Source of the DNA: Parasediminibacterium sp051861445
GTDB lineage: Bacteria > Bacteroidota > Bacteroidia > Chitinophagales > Chitinophagaceae
Direction: 5' to 3'
DNA: 64,000 bases
Assembly (NCBI GenBank): GCA_051861445.1
Contig: JBHYCS010000003.1
Coordinates: 124,001 to 188,000 of the forward strand
The notes beneath the pieces are model-generated. The model was not told where the DNA came from, did not search any database, and worked only from the letters and a program-made list of their open reading frames with translations. Below are positions 63,358 to 64,000 of the stretch, one piece after another. A program made the position numbers and the translations under genes. How positions within the stretch are numbered: position 1 is the stretch's first letter; each line of letters opens with the position of its first letter.

Positions 63358-63435
63358 CTATGCCATACAACAACAGATACAACAGCAAAGAATGCTTTGA
63401 CATGTATAGGTGAATATTTGTGTTGTTGTAGTCAT
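63358..63435 (-). CDS. Cysteine-rich leader peptide ORF upstream of metY
   Basis: A 25-codon ORF on the minus strand, ATG at 63435, stop TAG at 63358-63360, 62 bases before metY. It encodes M-T4-Q-I-F-T-Y-T-C-Q-S-I-L, then C-C-C-I-C-C-C-M-A: seven Cys codons, six of them in two runs of three close to the stop. This is the layout of an attenuator peptide whose ribosome stalls when charged Cys-tRNA is scarce. A promoter of good form ends 15 bases upstream (63450), so the ORF would start near the RNA 5' end. Downstream, TGCTG in the Cys run can pair with CAGCA, and TGGCA with TGCCA, and the two pairings exclude each other. Too short for gene finders. No protein function beyond regulation is suggested. 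Confidence 0.7.
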   Translation of the reverse strand: MTTTTQIFTYTCQSILCCCICCCMA

Positions 63436-63449
63436 TTTTTAAGATGATG

Positions 63450-63480
63450 CAAACTTATGCAGCCTATTCTTTTCATCCAA
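63450..63480 (-). promoter_or_regulatory. Second metY promoter, downstream of the riboswitch terminator
   Basis: Minus strand: TTG (63480-63478), 20 bases, TAAGTTTG (63457-63450), a full Bacteroidota promoter. Transcription would start near 63443, eight bases before the Cys leader ORF. RNA from here lacks the SAM aptamer. Confidence 0.7.
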
Positions 63481-63553
63481 TTTTAAATGGTTATAAAATT
63501 TATTTTTCCTTTAAAAATTACTTAATCAGTAAATAGAAAGAGGTAAATTACTG

Positions 63554-63594
63554 CAAATAAAAAAGCCCATCCGACAATAAATCAGATGGGCTTT
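63554..63594 (-). terminator. Riboswitch-controlled intrinsic terminator
   Basis: AAAGCCCATC (63562-63571) pairs with GATGGGCTTT (63585-63594), extended by GA with TC across a bulge. On the minus strand it is followed by TTTTTTATT. It lies about 50 bases after the SAM aptamer, as expected for an expression platform. Confidence 0.92.
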
Positions 63595-63647
63595 AGATAT
63601 TTTAAAGGTTGGTACCAAAACCTTGTGAATCTTACGCTTAACTCTGA

Positions 63648-63758
63648 CTTATCTCTTTCCGCTTACACGGAATGGAGTTGGCACCTTCAAACAAATGAGT
63701 AATTTGTTTGGGTTGCCAAGGCTTCATCGGGCCAAATCCCTCTGCCTTTCTTGATAAG
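63648..63758 (-). ncRNA. SAM-I riboswitch (S box)
   Basis: The minus strand shows the whole aptamer: P1 strand CTTATCAAGAAAGGCAGAGG, GGCCCGATGAAGCCTTGGCA, ACC, a P3-type hairpin with AAACAAAT / ATTTGTTT, GGTGCCAACTCC, a P4 hairpin TTCCG...CGGAA, and the closing AAAGAGATAAG. These are the conserved core elements of the SAM-I family. It is followed by a terminator, so binding of SAM should switch off the metY-metX-hom operon from the upstream promoter. Confidence 0.97.
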
Positions 63759-63775
63759 TATTTAAAGAACTGCTG

Positions 63776-63808
63776 CAAATGTATAAGTGAGTAATTCTAT
63801 TTTCCAAA
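63776..63808 (-). promoter_or_regulatory. Promoter of the SAM-I riboswitch transcript
   Basis: Minus strand: TTTG (63808-63805), 21 bases, TACATTTG (63783-63776). Expected RNA start near 63769, ten bases before the aptamer. Confidence 0.8.
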
Positions 63809-63967
63809 TAAAAGTTTGTTAAGGGTATTGCAGATAAAGGGTTTGGCCAATTTAATATAACTGAATTACACTATTTAATTTTAAAGGCATTAGTCCAACT
63901 TCAATACAATTAATGTAATGTATTTAAATTTAATATACACATATTTATTTATTTTTTAGAATATATT

Positions 63968-64000
63968 ATGAGTAAACTTTCGAGTAAAACAAGACAACTT
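63968..64000 (+). CDS. Start of a gene leaving the window
   Basis: ATG at 63968 opens 11 codons (M-S-K-L-S-S-K-T-R-Q-L) to the window edge. The beginning recalls Rrf2-family regulators (MKLSSK...), which would suit a place beside sulfur genes, but 11 residues are too few to decide. Confidence 0.35.
   Translation, partial: MSKLSSKTRQL

Overview
The window reads as a chromosomal segment of a low-GC (roughly one third G+C by eye) member of the Bacteroidota, most likely in or near the Chitinophagaceae. The evidence is the gene content (TonB-dependent receptors with an N-terminal CarboxypepD_reg-like domain, DUF5686, DUF5916, DUF4833, 2TM-domain and 'putative porin' proteins, an inositol-lipid gene set) and several promoters of the Bacteroidota form TTTG/TTG - about 20 nt - TAnnTTTG. 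I saw no rRNA, tRNA, CRISPR array or intact insertion sequence.

Layout. 1-9.3 kb: end of a histone-deacetylase-family gene, a DUF5916 outer-membrane protein, a polysaccharide flippase, an M1 peptidase and an orphan peptide-binding lipoprotein. 8-15.1 kb: a sugar-utilisation locus with an SLC45/sucrose-type MFS transporter, an unusual glycosidase-kinase fusion, a TonB-dependent receptor without SusD, and a divergent LacI regulator with a palindromic operator between them. 15.2-20.5 kb: housekeeping (tsaD, thioesterase, DUF721, ispH, porin). 21-28 kb: an apparent inositol-lipid operon (ino1, pgpA-like, gtrA-like, DUF5686, CDP-alcohol phosphatidyltransferase/DUF4833 fusion, Aur1-like PAP2 enzyme) ending in a hairpin. 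28-31 kb: pnp, csp, surE. 31-37.3 kb: an AT-rich accessory stretch with a Wzy/WaaL-like protein, a lipoprotein carrying a PD-(D/E)xK-like C-terminal domain, two near-duplicate proteins of unknown family around it, a small XRE regulator, a broken Bro-N gene, and a duplicated piece of the rmuC 5' end. 37-46.5 kb: rmuC, a LolA-like protein, an ABC exporter, a small winged-helix/membrane-protein cluster and another TonB receptor. 46.8-51.1 kb: ATP synthase genes atpB-E-F-H-A, closed by a terminator with no atpG. 51.3-59 kb: MsbA-like exporter, RelA/SpoT, purA, an extremely acidic protein and pabB.

58.9-63.8 kb: the methionine operon metY-metX-hom, with a layered leader. A good promoter drives a SAM-I riboswitch followed by an intrinsic terminator. 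A second well-formed promoter lies downstream of that terminator, and almost directly after it is a 25-codon ORF with seven cysteine codons, six of them in two runs of three, ending 62 nt before metY. This looks like cysteine-sensing leader-peptide attenuation stacked on a SAM riboswitch and is the observation I would follow first. Next are the lipoprotein nuclease module with duplicated partner genes, the glycosidase-kinase fusion, and the 54-nt in-frame stop-containing insertion in the Bro-N gene.
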